DNA of 64,000 nt from Vandiemenella viatica (lineage: Eukaryota; Arthropoda; Insecta; Orthoptera; Morabidae). Position 1 is the first letter of the stretch; each line of letters opens with the position of its first letter. Under the pieces are notes generated by a model. That model ran no database searches and was not told the origin of the DNA. It was given only the letters and a program-made list of their open reading frames with translations. The position numbers and the translations under genes are program-made. This document shows positions 10,200-20,219 of the stretch, in pieces. The stretch is taken from contig CM061919.1 in the NCBI GenBank assembly GCA_031002005.1, positions 177,365,121-177,429,120 of the forward strand, given 5' to 3'.

Positions 10200-11900
10200 G
10201 TGACAAAAACTATACTTACACATACCTACAGTTGTACAAGTACATATGATAACTACACAAGGAGGAGATGATGAAGTAGGGAAAATATTTAACAAGGCTG
10301 AAGAGGTAAGTAAGGACAATTAATGAGAAACTAATATTAATGAGCAATTGTAATTAGTTAGTGGCAGGTGGAAAAGAAGGGAATATTTTCGAAAATTTTG
10401 GAATGGAAGAAAAAAATGACTGAGGAACTAAGCTTTAATATTTACTGAAAAATGTAGAATAATGGCATGAAACATTATGAGAATCATAAAAGAAAATAAT
10501 GCAAAAAATTAATCTGACACGAGAAGATATGAAACGGAGATTCAGAAACCACTTTTGTAAACTTACTACAAAGCATTATGTGAATCGGCAGTCGGGAAAT
10601 CCAAACAAAATAATACGGAAGTGAGCATTCTAAAAGAACCTTAAGAACAAAGTTTGATGGAATTGTGAATGCAGGACTTAGGGCATACTTAGAATGAAAT
10701 TCATCTGAAGAAGAAATAAAAACGCGTTGAAGAGAGAAATGATTAGAAAAAGGAAAAAAATAATAGTGCATGAAAACAAAGCATGAAGAAAGGAGTTTGT
10801 GGATCTTACCAAAAAAATGTGGTAGTGTGATAGGTCTCATTTTAAGATAAACTCGTACATTAATGTTTAATTTTTAGCAGAGCTATAATTTGAAGGGGAA
10901 AGAGTAATACCAATGTAAGGATATCTGAAGTAGATAGTAAAATAAGCTGAAGCTGGTATAAAGAACTTAGCACGGGATAATATCACGTCTAGTATTGCTT
11001 CAAATTAAGTAATAAATGTTGGCATCAGGCCTACACAGTTTTAACAGATATAGAACTTGATAACGCGACAGTATTTCAATCCAAATTTTTTGTCAATATC
11101 GGAAAGTATGACGCTTTGTGAATAGGAAAAAGGTATGGAAAATATTCATAACTGTCCCCTTTCGCACTAAAAGTCATCTAAAATAGTTATCTAAAATACA
11201 TTTTCACAAAAAGTTCTGGAGATTTCAGAATCGTCAAGTGTCGCACTGCAATTTCGAGAATTTTTTCTTTAAGTACAACGCTGTAAACTCTTTGGTGTCT
11301 CATACCCCTTATCAGACTACTTTTTAGTTCTTAAATTGTCTACATCGATCCACCGAATACCCTGGATAACAGTAAGAAAACAGAGATTGCGAAACACATT
11401 ACTCAATCCCTGCAACACTGGATAGGCTTTATGGCGTATTATTTATTTTCGGACAGCAATGACCATGGAAATATTTGTAAATTGAAGCTGACACTTGATG
11501 TCTCCTGGTACGTCGAACCTGGTGGCTCCTGTACTACGCAGTTAATAGTCGGTGCAACAGAATGCGCCTACTGCACAACGTGACTTCTGTCGACACGTGG
11601 GCATAACAGCCACGTGGATCTGCCCCACGTGTCTCGACTCAGTGTTGACAAAGTCGGCTGTTTGTTACTCACACAGCCTTATTCAGATGAGACGCCACTG
11701 CAACGAAACTTCAGTTGTTCAAACTTTCTAAATATGCAATTTCGAGGCCAGAAATAATCCAGTAATCTTAAAAACCTAAAAATTTTGATTTACGCAAAAC
11801 GAGAAACATAACAGAAAACCTTCATTAAATTTAACAAGAAAATGGGTCATTGGAATTAATTCCGGATATCGACCAAACACTATTTTTTTAAAATAAATAA
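10200..11900. other. no recognisable feature
   Basis: AT-rich DNA. The longest open frame (minus, 10484-10840, 118 residues, Phe/Ser/His-rich) has the composition of reverse-translated AT-rich DNA and no domain was recognised. A pair of CACGTGG words at about 11595-11630 is the only notable motif. Confidence 0.4.
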
Positions 11901-11904
11901 ATAA

Positions 11905-12100
11905 ACTTTTCTCGTACTTCCAGTAGCGTAAAAAGTCACACTTTTGGGACGTTTAGAAGGCGTCTATCTCAGCCCTCTTTTTCAATCATAGATATAACTG
12001 AATAACTGTAAACGAGAATGAAAATGAGGACTGAGATAGATGCCTTCAAGACGACCCAAAAGTTTGATTCTTTTATGCGGCTGCAAGCCCGAGAATAGTT
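11905..12100. repeat. fold-back (inverted repeat) element
   Basis: The left arm (about 11909-11985) and the complement of the right arm (about 12014-12098) align imperfectly: ACTTTTGGGACGTTTAGAAG against ACTTTTGGGTCGTCTTGAAG, then GGCGTCTATCTCAGCCCTC against GGCATCTATCTCAGTCCTC. A ~30-bp AT-rich loop separates them. There is no coding sequence. It is a MITE-like hairpin of unassigned superfamily. Confidence 0.7.
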
Positions 12101-13440
12101 TTTTTTTTTTAATCGATTTCTACATCACTATTTTTCTCTCTAAAAATGGCATTTGGCAGAATAAACCAAACAGTTAGCTCTAATGTTTAAATTCATATTC
12201 AAAATGCTGACTAGCCCGCTTTGACAGTATAGAGCTATTGCCTTGATCTCTCAATGCTGGAGTAGCTGGTGCAAGTCCGGCCTCTGGTCAGCCTCGGACA
12301 AGGTTAGTTTTAATTAATTATTTTATCCGACCTCTGTCCGACAACACAAGACACGCCCACATAAAAATTCTAACTTCTCTCAAAACGGTTGATAGAGAAA
12401 AGAGGATTAGATATTAAGATATCTTGGATGAATCATTTTTAAAAATAAGTAGTCCAGGAGAATTAATGAAAATATGGCTCAAATGGGAGTTTTAAAATGG
12501 TTATGTGAATATAAACTAATAGGATGAGGTTTACAAGGATGCAGCGTAACGTAAGAATTACATTTCAACCTCACTAAAGTTTCCTTTAAATTAGTTAATT
12601 TCATGTGGATAGGTCGTAAGATTTTTAATGAATTTTTAGATTAATTGTCCAAAGTTTATGATATAACTGTCGCGTAAATTATTCTTGAATGTTTAACGAT
12701 TGATTTTGACAGTTATTTATTGTTTTTATTAAGAATATTTAGTACTATTTAATGGGAGTGCCAATCATGTAACGCACAGTTTTCAAGCTTAAATAAACAT
12801 TCAGAACTTTTATATTTCTTAAAGCCATCACATTAAATTTTTTATTTAATAGCATCTGGATTATTTAAGTAATTAAACAATAATTATTGTTTGCTCTGAC
12901 ATTTAGTCATTTTCACTTCGAATCAAAAATAGTGTTGTTACAACTGGCAGGCGCACCATTGTCGATTCGAGGACAGTCGGTGTTGAATGTCATTAGTATT
13001 ACTATTATTATGTGATACATTAAAAATGAGTGGTGAAGGGTTCGTTGCACCTATTATGAAGTTTAAACTCATATGTAATGGAAGGGATTTGATAGGAACC
13101 ACCTATGGGCTCTTATAAAGAAGAATATCGGTATTCGGCCGGAATAACATAGAAAATTCATAGAAAATACAGGTCAGAATAGCCGGAGAGGCCCTTCAAG
13201 ATCAACTTCTATCTGTCTATAAGTCTTCTTTCTCGATAAACCCTTCCTTTCCACATTTCTTTATCGCACTTGGGGAAAATGAGCAAATGAAGAATTGGTT
13301 CTAGTCCTGATTGCTCAGCCATTCTCGGAATAGTAAAACATATTTGCTACCACCGTAAAATAAGTTTTTCATCAACTTCGTAATTAGCTTCTTATTAGAG
13401 GTATTGCACGTCTTCCGAGCCCAATTCCTTCAACACCACA
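12101..13440. other. no recognisable feature
   Basis: AT-rich DNA without coding signal or identified repeat boundaries. Confidence 0.4.
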
Positions 13441-13445
13441 CTTCA

Positions 13446-13683
13446 CCGGCCTCGGTAACGTAGGGGCTAGAGTCGCTGAGGGTCGCCGGTTCGAGTCCGG
13501 CCGAGGGCATGGGTATTAAAATATGTGTGTTAATATCGTGTCTGTCTTGTAGTGTCCATGTGTCCATAATTAATAGCAACAATATACTAGAGAAAATAAT
13601 ACACTGGAAGAGTCATCGCATTCGCTTCGAGCTGGCTGTATAGCCTGAGTAGCCAAATTTCATTTTAAAAAAAAAAAAAAAAA
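13446..13683 (+). repeat. SINE-1 family copy, tRNA-derived, full head with poly-A tail
   Basis: The head reads CCGGCCTCGGTAACGTAGGG (A-box region) and GGTCGCCGGTTCGAGTCCGG (B box GGTTCGAGTCC at about 13488-13498). An unrelated body follows, then GCTGGCTGTATAGCC and a 17-bp poly-A (13667-13683). This is the standard layout of a Pol III tRNA-derived SINE mobilised by a LINE. Relatives occur on the minus strand at 16,482 and 53,241. Confidence 0.9.
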
Positions 13684-14650
13684 TCACACTTAAGCTTTTC
13701 TTTTCCCGCATGTAGCGAGCTAGTGCAATTTATTCACCTCGCCATCATTTAATCTATTTAGAATTGAAAGTTGTGGTAGTTTGTAGACGAATTCCGATTT
13801 ATACAAGGTTTTGCATTTAATAAAATCAAATCGAAGTTGATCAACTAGTTATATATTTATCAAGAACTTCGAGTCATAGAAAGTTTTAAGTAATTACGTG
13901 AAGTAGTTACGAAGACATCAAAGTCCCTTATCCGGAATTCTCGTAAAATTAATTAATACAGGATGTAGTCATCCTGTGTTATATTTTCCTACTAGTAGCG
14001 CCAGCAGAACTTCAAAGTGTTTATTTCCTCAGTCGATTGTCCTAGTGAATGCTTGTTACCTGCAAACAAGAGCGTCCTTACAGCAGCCAACAACTTTAGC
14101 TCTGGTGACTGATCCGTGTGTCCCTGTTCTATTTGCGGCTGTCGCCCTTCCTCGGACTTCGCTCCGTCACGGTTATTTAGCCTTCGAAAACACAGACGCG
14201 GGCTCGGAGAGGGAGGGAAGGCGCATATTCTAAGAGGCGGGCGGACTGGCTGATGAACGGGTTAGCTCTCAAAACATCGCCCGGGGAATATCATTCACTG
14301 TGCCCCCACACCTCTAAATATACTGCAACACAGTCACCGCTATTTATTGTGTTTACATCTCGCGCCGGGGATTAAACAACTGTGCAGCACACACTTCGGT
14401 TCGACTCTGCTGATTGGTGGCTGTTACGGGGACTTCAAAACAACGCAGCGGCAAGCGAAGCGTCGATAAATACTGACGGAACTCTTAGCGCTACATAGTT
14501 GCGGTCTACACAACACTCCCTCTCCATCTTATCCCTGGAGGTCACTGATTTGTGATCTAGCAGATAAAAGGCTTCTATAGTTACTACACTGGAGTTGTGT
14601 CAATGTGATCTTTCGACACAGGTGCGTCTGATAATCCTCACTCAGACCAA
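13684..14650. other. unassigned, GC-richer at 14120-14560
   Basis: The first part is AT-rich. The second carries moderately GC-rich DNA with no recognised gene, repeat or TATA box. Confidence 0.35.
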
Positions 14651-14715
14651 CTATTGCTGTTAATATTAACAAATAAATTACGCCAAAGCAACTGAATTTT
14701 TTGTATTTACTGATC

Positions 14716-14757
14716 TCCGTACGCGTTTCACTTCTTTTGCAGGAGCATCTTCAGCCG
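14716..14757 (-). ncRNA. hammerhead ribozyme-like motif (left arm, degenerate)
   Basis: On the minus strand: CTGAAGA, a weak stem II around GCTCCTGCAAAAGAAG, then GAAACGCGTA. The catalytic core fits CUGANGA...GAAA, and ACGCGT is self-complementary. The expected stem I does not pair in this copy, so self-cleavage is doubtful. Confidence 0.4.
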
Positions 14758-15552
14758 TTTTTTTCTGTTAATTACGTAAAAATGTTATAAGTTGGTTACG
14801 TTGTGTTTGGTACAGTGGAATTATTATCTAACTTATAATCTACTTACATTTTGTGGTCTATTGCATTTCTTTTAGCTCCATTCTCAGCATCAGTGCTTTT
14901 GCATTTTTGGTGAGAAGTGTCTTCATTATTCAGATGGTGCTTGTCACAGCACTGCACTTTATTGCACTGCACCATGTTTTTTTTCTTGTGAATGGCCGTT
15001 CTGTTTTGTTTACTATCGAGTTTGTGTCGTTATGCGGCGTTATTTTGTTTTACTCAGTATTCCATTTGTTAGGCGGTTTTTTTCAAATGTAAATGATTTT
15101 CACTAGTTTTTTGTGGTTTTGTTTGTCATTGTTTATTGTTGTTTTGCATGTGTCGATGTTTTTTTAAATTTTATTTTAGTTTCAGTGTTGTGTATAGTGT
15201 TGCAAAACCACAAAAAACTAGTGACAATCATTTTCATTTAAAAAAACCGCCTAACGCATGGAAGACTGAATAAAATAAAACAACACCGCATAACGACACA
15301 AACTCGATAGTAAGCAAAAAAGAACGGCCATTCACAAGAAAAAACACATATTGCAGTGCAATAAAATGCAGTACTGTGACAAGGATCACCATCTGAATAA
15401 TGAAGACAATTCTCACCAAAAATGCAAAAGAACTGATGCTGAGAATGGAGCTAAAAGAACTGTAAGTAGATTATAAGTTAGATAATAATTCCACTGTACC
15501 AAACACAACATAACCAGCTTATAACATTTGTACGTAATTAACAGAAAAAAAA

Positions 15553-15595
15553 CCCGCTGAAGATGCTTCTTCAAAAGAAGTGAAACGCGTACGGG
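15553..15595 (+). ncRNA. hammerhead ribozyme motif (right arm)
   Basis: Reads CCCG (stem I 5'), CTGAAGA (core), GCTTCT-TCAA-AAGAAGT (stem II and loop), GAAA (core), CGCGTA with self-complementary ACGCGT as a very short stem III, then CGGG (stem I 3', pairing with CCCG). All conserved hammerhead parts are present in order. The tiny self-complementary stem III is what is known from Penelope-like elements, where such ribozymes are thought to work best as dimers. Confidence 0.6.
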
Positions 15596-15934
15596 CGATC
15601 AATAAATTTTTAAAAAAGTCTATTACTTTGGCGTCATTTATTTGTTAATATTATCAGCAATGGAGGAAAATGATCCACAACATCCAGATATCAACTACTG
15701 CTGCATTTAGTTCACGCAATTATTCCACAAACTCTTCATCTTCCTAGTACTGAAGTCGCTACTGCAGGGTCCGCGTATTTCAGAGTGCGACGTGTTTAGG
15801 ATTTAACGGCTTGTTGCTGTGCGTGAAGCCTTCAGTTGAGAAAAGTTGTGTTGTCATCTGTCTGAGAAACGTGCAACTATGTTTTGTGTGTGCTAAGTAT
15901 ATTTTTTGTTTGTGTAAGGTGTGGTTTATGAGGC

Positions 15935-16065
15935 GTAGCCTGGGTACTGTGCAGGCATTTGACTTGGTGATCGCGGGAAATCGCCTAAGAATAGCTATCA
16001 AGATTGCCTGTATGCGGGGACCAGGACTCGATCATATCCCACAGTACCTCACTTTAGTGCACTGA
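15935..16065 (-). repeat. SINE-5 family fragment, tRNA-like
   Basis: Matches the fragment at 9,880 in the same orientation: TGATCGCGGGAAATCGCCTA, then CAAGATTGCCTGTATGCGGG and GACCAGGACTCGATC (relic B box on the complement). Only this segment is recognisable. Confidence 0.45.
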
Positions 16066-16177
16066 TCCACAATGGCGGGTAGAGGAACTGCGAACTTTCA
16101 AATTAGGACAAACAGAATTAAAATAGGGAATAATTCGAGCAATAATCATTTAGAAGTTGCCAATCGTACAGTCGTCT

Positions 16178-17090
16178 AGTCTATATCTACATCTACAAAT
16201 ATACTCTGCAATTCACAAAGTTGTGCCTGGCATGGGGTGCTCAGCAGCAAAACTAATCTCTTCGCTGTGCATTCCAATCCCGAATGGTACGAGGAAAAAA
16301 AGAATTCAAACAAGCAACAGTGCAGCACCTTATTTCGTGTTATTGCGACTCAAATAGGTTTGTGGACGAAGTATTTCACCGCACTCGTAAGTGAAAGTGG
16401 GAGTACACATGTTTTCCAATAAGTTCAAAATAAACGTGCGTTGTCTATTTGACAGAGACTCCCAGCCCAGTCTACTAATCAATTTTTTTTAATTTTTTTT
16501 AATGGCTTTCGGCTACTGGGCCATACAGCCAGCTCAATGTGATTTGTTGCTATCAAGGTATTGACACAAGGACACTACAACACGGACTAGACATTCACAG
16601 ACACAACACTAAACAACGATGCCCTCGGCCGGACTCGAACCGGCGACCTTCGGTTACTAATCAGTTCAGTTTCATGACTGTAGCAAGCGGTCACGAATCG
16701 AACGGCTCTTTTCTGTACTTTCTCCACACTGTAAACCAACCCTTACGAAACAGATCCTAAATGGCACGACAGTTGTCCAAATGTGGACGCACAAAACGTT
16801 TGTACGCTATCTCATTTGTTTGTTCACTACAATTTTTTAAGATTCTACCTATGAATCGCAGCTTAGAATTAGCCCTACCTACAATCGAATTAATGTATAA
16901 GTCCCATTTCATGTTCCTTTGTACTGTTACGCCCAAATATTACAAAGAATCGTCCAAATCAATAACAACATTTTTGTATTTGTGAGCAATCTGATATTTT
17001 TTTTTTTTTTTTTAGTTATGCACATTGCCTTGCGCTTTTTACAATTTAGTGCATGTTGTCATTCGTCACACCATGCCGAAATAACATGTG
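16178..17090 (-). pseudogene. LINE 3' region (RT C-terminal part plus 3' UTR), split by a SINE
   Basis: Aligns by eye with the minus-strand LINE at 41,970-42,720: TATCTACATCTAC terminus, ATACTCTGCAATTCACAAA, CAGAGACTCCCAGCCCAGTC, CGGTCACGAATCGA and AAATGTGGACG. The coding part corresponds to the region after the RT catalytic motif (KxxKYLGVTV...WDLHIN). It is heavily mutated and contains a T17 run. SINE-1 interrupts it at 16,482-16,654, so the LINE fragment is older than that SINE. Confidence 0.75.
16482..16654 (-). repeat. SINE-1 copy inserted in a LINE
   Basis: Flanked by the 9-bp target duplication TACTAATCA (16,473-16,481 and 16,655-16,663). The intact site is seen in the related LINE at about 42,270. 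The poly-T tail is at the low-coordinate end, followed by GGCTATACAGCC-like body words (GGGCCATACAGCCAGCTC). The B box is in reverse complement (GGACTCGAACC at about 16,631). The head ends at CTTCGG, so the first ~40 bp of the tRNA part is missing. Confidence 0.9.
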
Positions 17091-17099
17091 GAATTATGT

Positions 17100-17640
17100 C
17101 TATTTCGCGTTAGCTCTTCCACATTACACATCCAATTTTTTTGTCCCTGTTATGGATGTTTATCATTTGATTTGTTTCTGATTGTAAAGGAAAGTATGTT
17201 TCATTATCAAAAAAAAAGGCTGAGAGACAAAACTTCATTCCTGCGTCCCTTTGAAAAAACATCTATATAAATCCTCGATGATATTAAACCTATATACTAG
17301 TAGTAATACAATCTTTCAAGATGTATTTAAGTTTGTGACGGAAATTCCTAACTCGCTACAACGCAATTTATCAAGCTGCTATGGAAAAGAAAGCTTCCTT
17401 CACAAATGATGTCACCATGACAAAGAAAGTGGAGAATCTGCTACTATAAGATAGGAGGATAACTACTGCAAGCATCTTGTGTGTATGGGAAAGTGAGGAA
17501 AGATAAAGAATAATCAGTTGTGGTAGAACAAAATAAACTAGGAATTTAATTAGAGGTATCTATAATTAATTTTTAGGCTATCATCAGAATTAACGACTCT
17601 TTTCAACAATATTTGATAGTAAACTTCATTTATTGAAATG
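17100..17640. other. no recognisable feature
   Basis: AT-rich DNA between two LINE remnants; nothing assignable. Confidence 0.4.
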
Positions 17641-17644
17641 GCCG

Positions 17645-18220
17645 ATTAGGGGCTGTACCAGAGAAATGAGGGAACTGAGTTACAAATCGTTGGTCACACC
17701 ATTCCTCGAATATGGTGGGTTTATGTAGGACTCACATTTTAGTATCAAATGCAGAAGTTAGAGGGAGTGCAAAGTGGGGTTGCTAGATTTTTCTCTGGAA
17801 ATTACCGCAAAAGACAGTCAGTAACTGATATGATAAAGGAACTGGAATGGGATGAGGGTGAAGAGAGCTCTGGGACTGTGTAGGGCGTATATTGCTGATG
17901 AGACTTGGAAGGAAATTGGTGGAAGAATTAAGATTAGTGCATGGATGGGAAGAGATGACATGACCACAAGCTGGCAGTCGATTTCAGGCATAAAGGAATG
18001 TGGAAATATTCTTTAATGGCTAAGGGAGAAAGAGATTGGAAAAAATTACCAAGCGAAGTGCTGAATGGGTTCCAAAAAATGAAATTAAAATTAAGTTCAT
18101 AAATGGCAAAATTTGATTGGTGTGGAAATTATGCTCAAATAATTTAAGATAAGAGAAAATGGTGAATATTGAAACTGCCACCGAAGCATTCACTCCATCA
18201 CAGTTAAATTAAATTAAATC
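17645..18220 (+). pseudogene. LINE reverse transcriptase C-terminal end and 3' UTR, decayed
   Basis: Plus-strand translation in shifting frames gives YKSLVTPFLEYGG, VTDMIKELEWDE, AYIADETWKEIGGRI and GWMGRDD-like words. These match the conserved tail after the RT domain of CR1/Jockey-type LINEs (ITYKTLVRPxLEYGxxVWDP...). The 3' UTR has CTGCCACCGAAGCATTCACT and a TAAATTAAATTAAA end. The same 3' UTR is at 47,350-47,405. Many stops are present and the 5' end is truncated. Confidence 0.7.
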
Positions 18221-18224
18221 TGTG

Positions 18225-19450
18225 TCTGTATCTCCCTTTGGTGTATGTAGAAAGTGTGCCAAATGGTTTAAAGAAGTAAAGAAAATTCTGGAGGCAAAAT
18301 GAGTGACCTGGAAAACAATGGAAGAAGGGAGTTAGTGGATGGTGAGAAAACATTGGAGAGATTGATATTCCAGTCATAGTCGATCACAGATTGGAAATAT
18401 AATAGTGACGAAGAATAACAAAACTATTACATTCTTCTTGCGTAACAACAGTTCAAAAAAAAATCATATGGCCCGCTTGCCCCCACCCAAGTAGTAAGAT
18501 GGATTATACTGTCTGGATTCTAGCCATCCTTAAAATGTAGACGAATATCAATGATTCATCGTTCACGCCGATACACTTCACTTCACTGACAGGTTATTTG
18601 ACAGTAAAGACATTCTGCATATTCTTTCAGAGTGAATTTGCGTTTTAAATTTTTTTTTTATACTGACTTTCCTATTTATTTTTGTTTAGCTGTTTGTTTC
18701 TTACCACATCACAGTCAAGATTAATTAGGAACTGAGATATAACATATACCGGCTCATTCCGAAAATATAATATTTCACTTGGGTTGCCTTGTTTGAGGTA
18801 ATAAGATTATTACCACTGACTCTTATCGGTAATAAAGTAAATGAGGCAAGGTTTACAGATAATTAAATCTTTTGATTCTTACTTACTGTATCCTAATAGA
18901 CACTGCTACAGCTACTTCAATAAACACGCTAAAGATGTTCGAGCAAAAATCAATTTTATGGTATTTAAAAAATTATCAGAATACTGGAGAGAGTTCAGCT
19001 TCGGTCCTCAATTTATCACGCTAGCCGGATGATAGGATTGAAAGGAGTAAGATACATATGAAGTTTCTGGGAGCCGAACGAAGAGGATATTTTCAGTCGA
19101 CTGTTTGCAGTGGATGAAGGTACGTCCACCTCAGTGAAGCAGAAACAAAAGAGAGAAACAAACATTGGAGGAAAAGCCACTCAGCGCCTCCAAGGAAAGT
19201 AAGAGTGCACATGTCACCCCATAAAGGGAAAGTGCCCATTTCCGAAGAGTGTTTCTAGAGAGTTAAATGCGACAGAGTCAAACATTTATTTCTCTCTCTT
19301 AATGTGCCCCACAACTTTCTTATCAAAGGTGCAACGGTAATAATAATTCACATGAAATTAATTAACGGAATACCCCTGATGGTTCCGGACGCCGAGGGAC
19401 AAGAGTTTTTGATTTTCTGCGCATGCGCGTTCTTGTGACAATTGCACTGT
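18225..19450. other. no recognisable feature
   Basis: Moderately AT-rich DNA with only short open frames, including a 63-residue plus-strand frame at 18,841. No family recognised. Confidence 0.4.
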
Positions 19451-19454
19451 CCTA

Positions 19455-19662
19455 ACCCTCTAATCCGACCGGTTATAGAGGGCCTACCATTTAAGGTATA
19501 ATTGGAATCACGGAAGCTTTCCGGAGTACTTCACATTAAACAGCAATCTGCACGAGAGGTCAAGATCGATTGAAGGTCCTCTCAAAATCCCCGGCGAGAT
19601 AGGAATTCAAACCGAGGACCTTTCGATCGACAGTTAGGCGCTTTAATCACTGAGCCACAATA
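19455..19662 (-). repeat. SINE-3 family copy, tRNA-derived
   Basis: In reverse complement: TGGCTCAGTGATTAAAGCGC (A-box region), GGTTTGAATTCC (B box), CGCCGGGGATTTTGAGAGG, then a TTCCGTGATTCC and GGTAGGCCC body. Other members with the same order are at 34,117; 36,722; 40,752; 55,385 and 56,265. Confidence 0.65.
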
Positions 19663-19789
19663 CTGTTCAGTGAGATGGTGAATAATGCCTTAAAAGGGAT
19701 ACTAGTGTTGGCAGACAACGCACGAGCAATTCTGTCTGTACATTCATTATCAACCCTTCATATTCACGGCAACTGCTACCAAAGCAAGT

Positions 19790-20018
19790 CATTGTCACAC
19801 AAATCATGACGCTCTGGCCTCGCATTCGGGAGGTCACTGGTTCGAATCCCCGTCTGAGCATTCAGATGTGTTTTTTCCATGATTTACACAAACCAATCGA
19901 GACGAATGCTGGGATCCTTCCTTCAAAAGGTCATGGCCGCATACCTTCCCGTTCCTTGTACCTAGTACTTTCCCACCTCTAATGACCTTTACTAGGCGTA
20001 AAGCCAAAAAAAAAAAAC
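19790..20018 (+). repeat. SINE-2 family copy with poly-A
   Basis: CTGGCCTCGCATTCGGGAGG, then GGTTCGAATCCCCGTCTGAG (B box), TTTTTTCCATGATTT, GAATGCTGGGATCC, CTTCCTTCAAAAGGTCATGG, CCTTCCCGTTCCTTG, GGCGTAAAGCC and a 12-bp poly-A. The order is diagnostic of the family. The first bases of the tRNA head are eroded. Confidence 0.85.
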
Positions 20019-20079
20019 TATCGGTTTATGATTTACAGCTTGTTTGCATGGTGGTCACTAGAGCTGTAAGGAACAGGAA

Positions 20080-20215
20080 GGAGTTACGGCCATGGAATTT
20101 CGAAAAAACTATATCATCATTCGCCTGTAAAACCGAAAGCTGTATGACTGGACAGGGACTTGAACCCGCGTTCTCCACCCTAATGTTACCGCTCACCCAT
20201 CAGGCTCCGTCATGT
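20080..20215 (-). repeat. SINE-2-like fragment, strongly diverged
   Basis: Reverse-complement words GGTGAGCGGTAACATTAGGG, GGGTTCAAGTCCCTGTCC (B box), and a later CCATGGCCGTAACTCC segment are in SINE-2 order. The fragment lies back to back with the copy ending at 20,018. Confidence 0.5.
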
Positions 20216-20219
20216 GAAA

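Larger units (their letters stand above)
14652..15663. mobile_element. Penelope-type inverted terminal pair without coding region
   Basis: A 1.0-kb inverted repeat has arms of about 468 and 458 bp (to about 15,120, and from about 15,205), a loop of ~84 bp, and terminal TTGCTG...CAGCAA. The arms are diverged by scattered substitutions and small indels. Each arm carries, near its outer end, a hammerhead-like core: CTGAAGA, a stem, then GAAACGCGT. The same architecture of inverted arms with outward-facing hammerheads occurs in the Penelope-like element at 30,046-31,693, which retains coding sequence. This copy would be an all-terminal-repeat derivative. Family assignment is by structure, not by protein. 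Confidence 0.6.

Noticed and set aside
10484..10840. 118-residue minus-strand open frame as a gene
   Set aside because: Phe/Ser/His/Leu-rich composition mirrors AT-rich DNA; no domain, start context or splice support.
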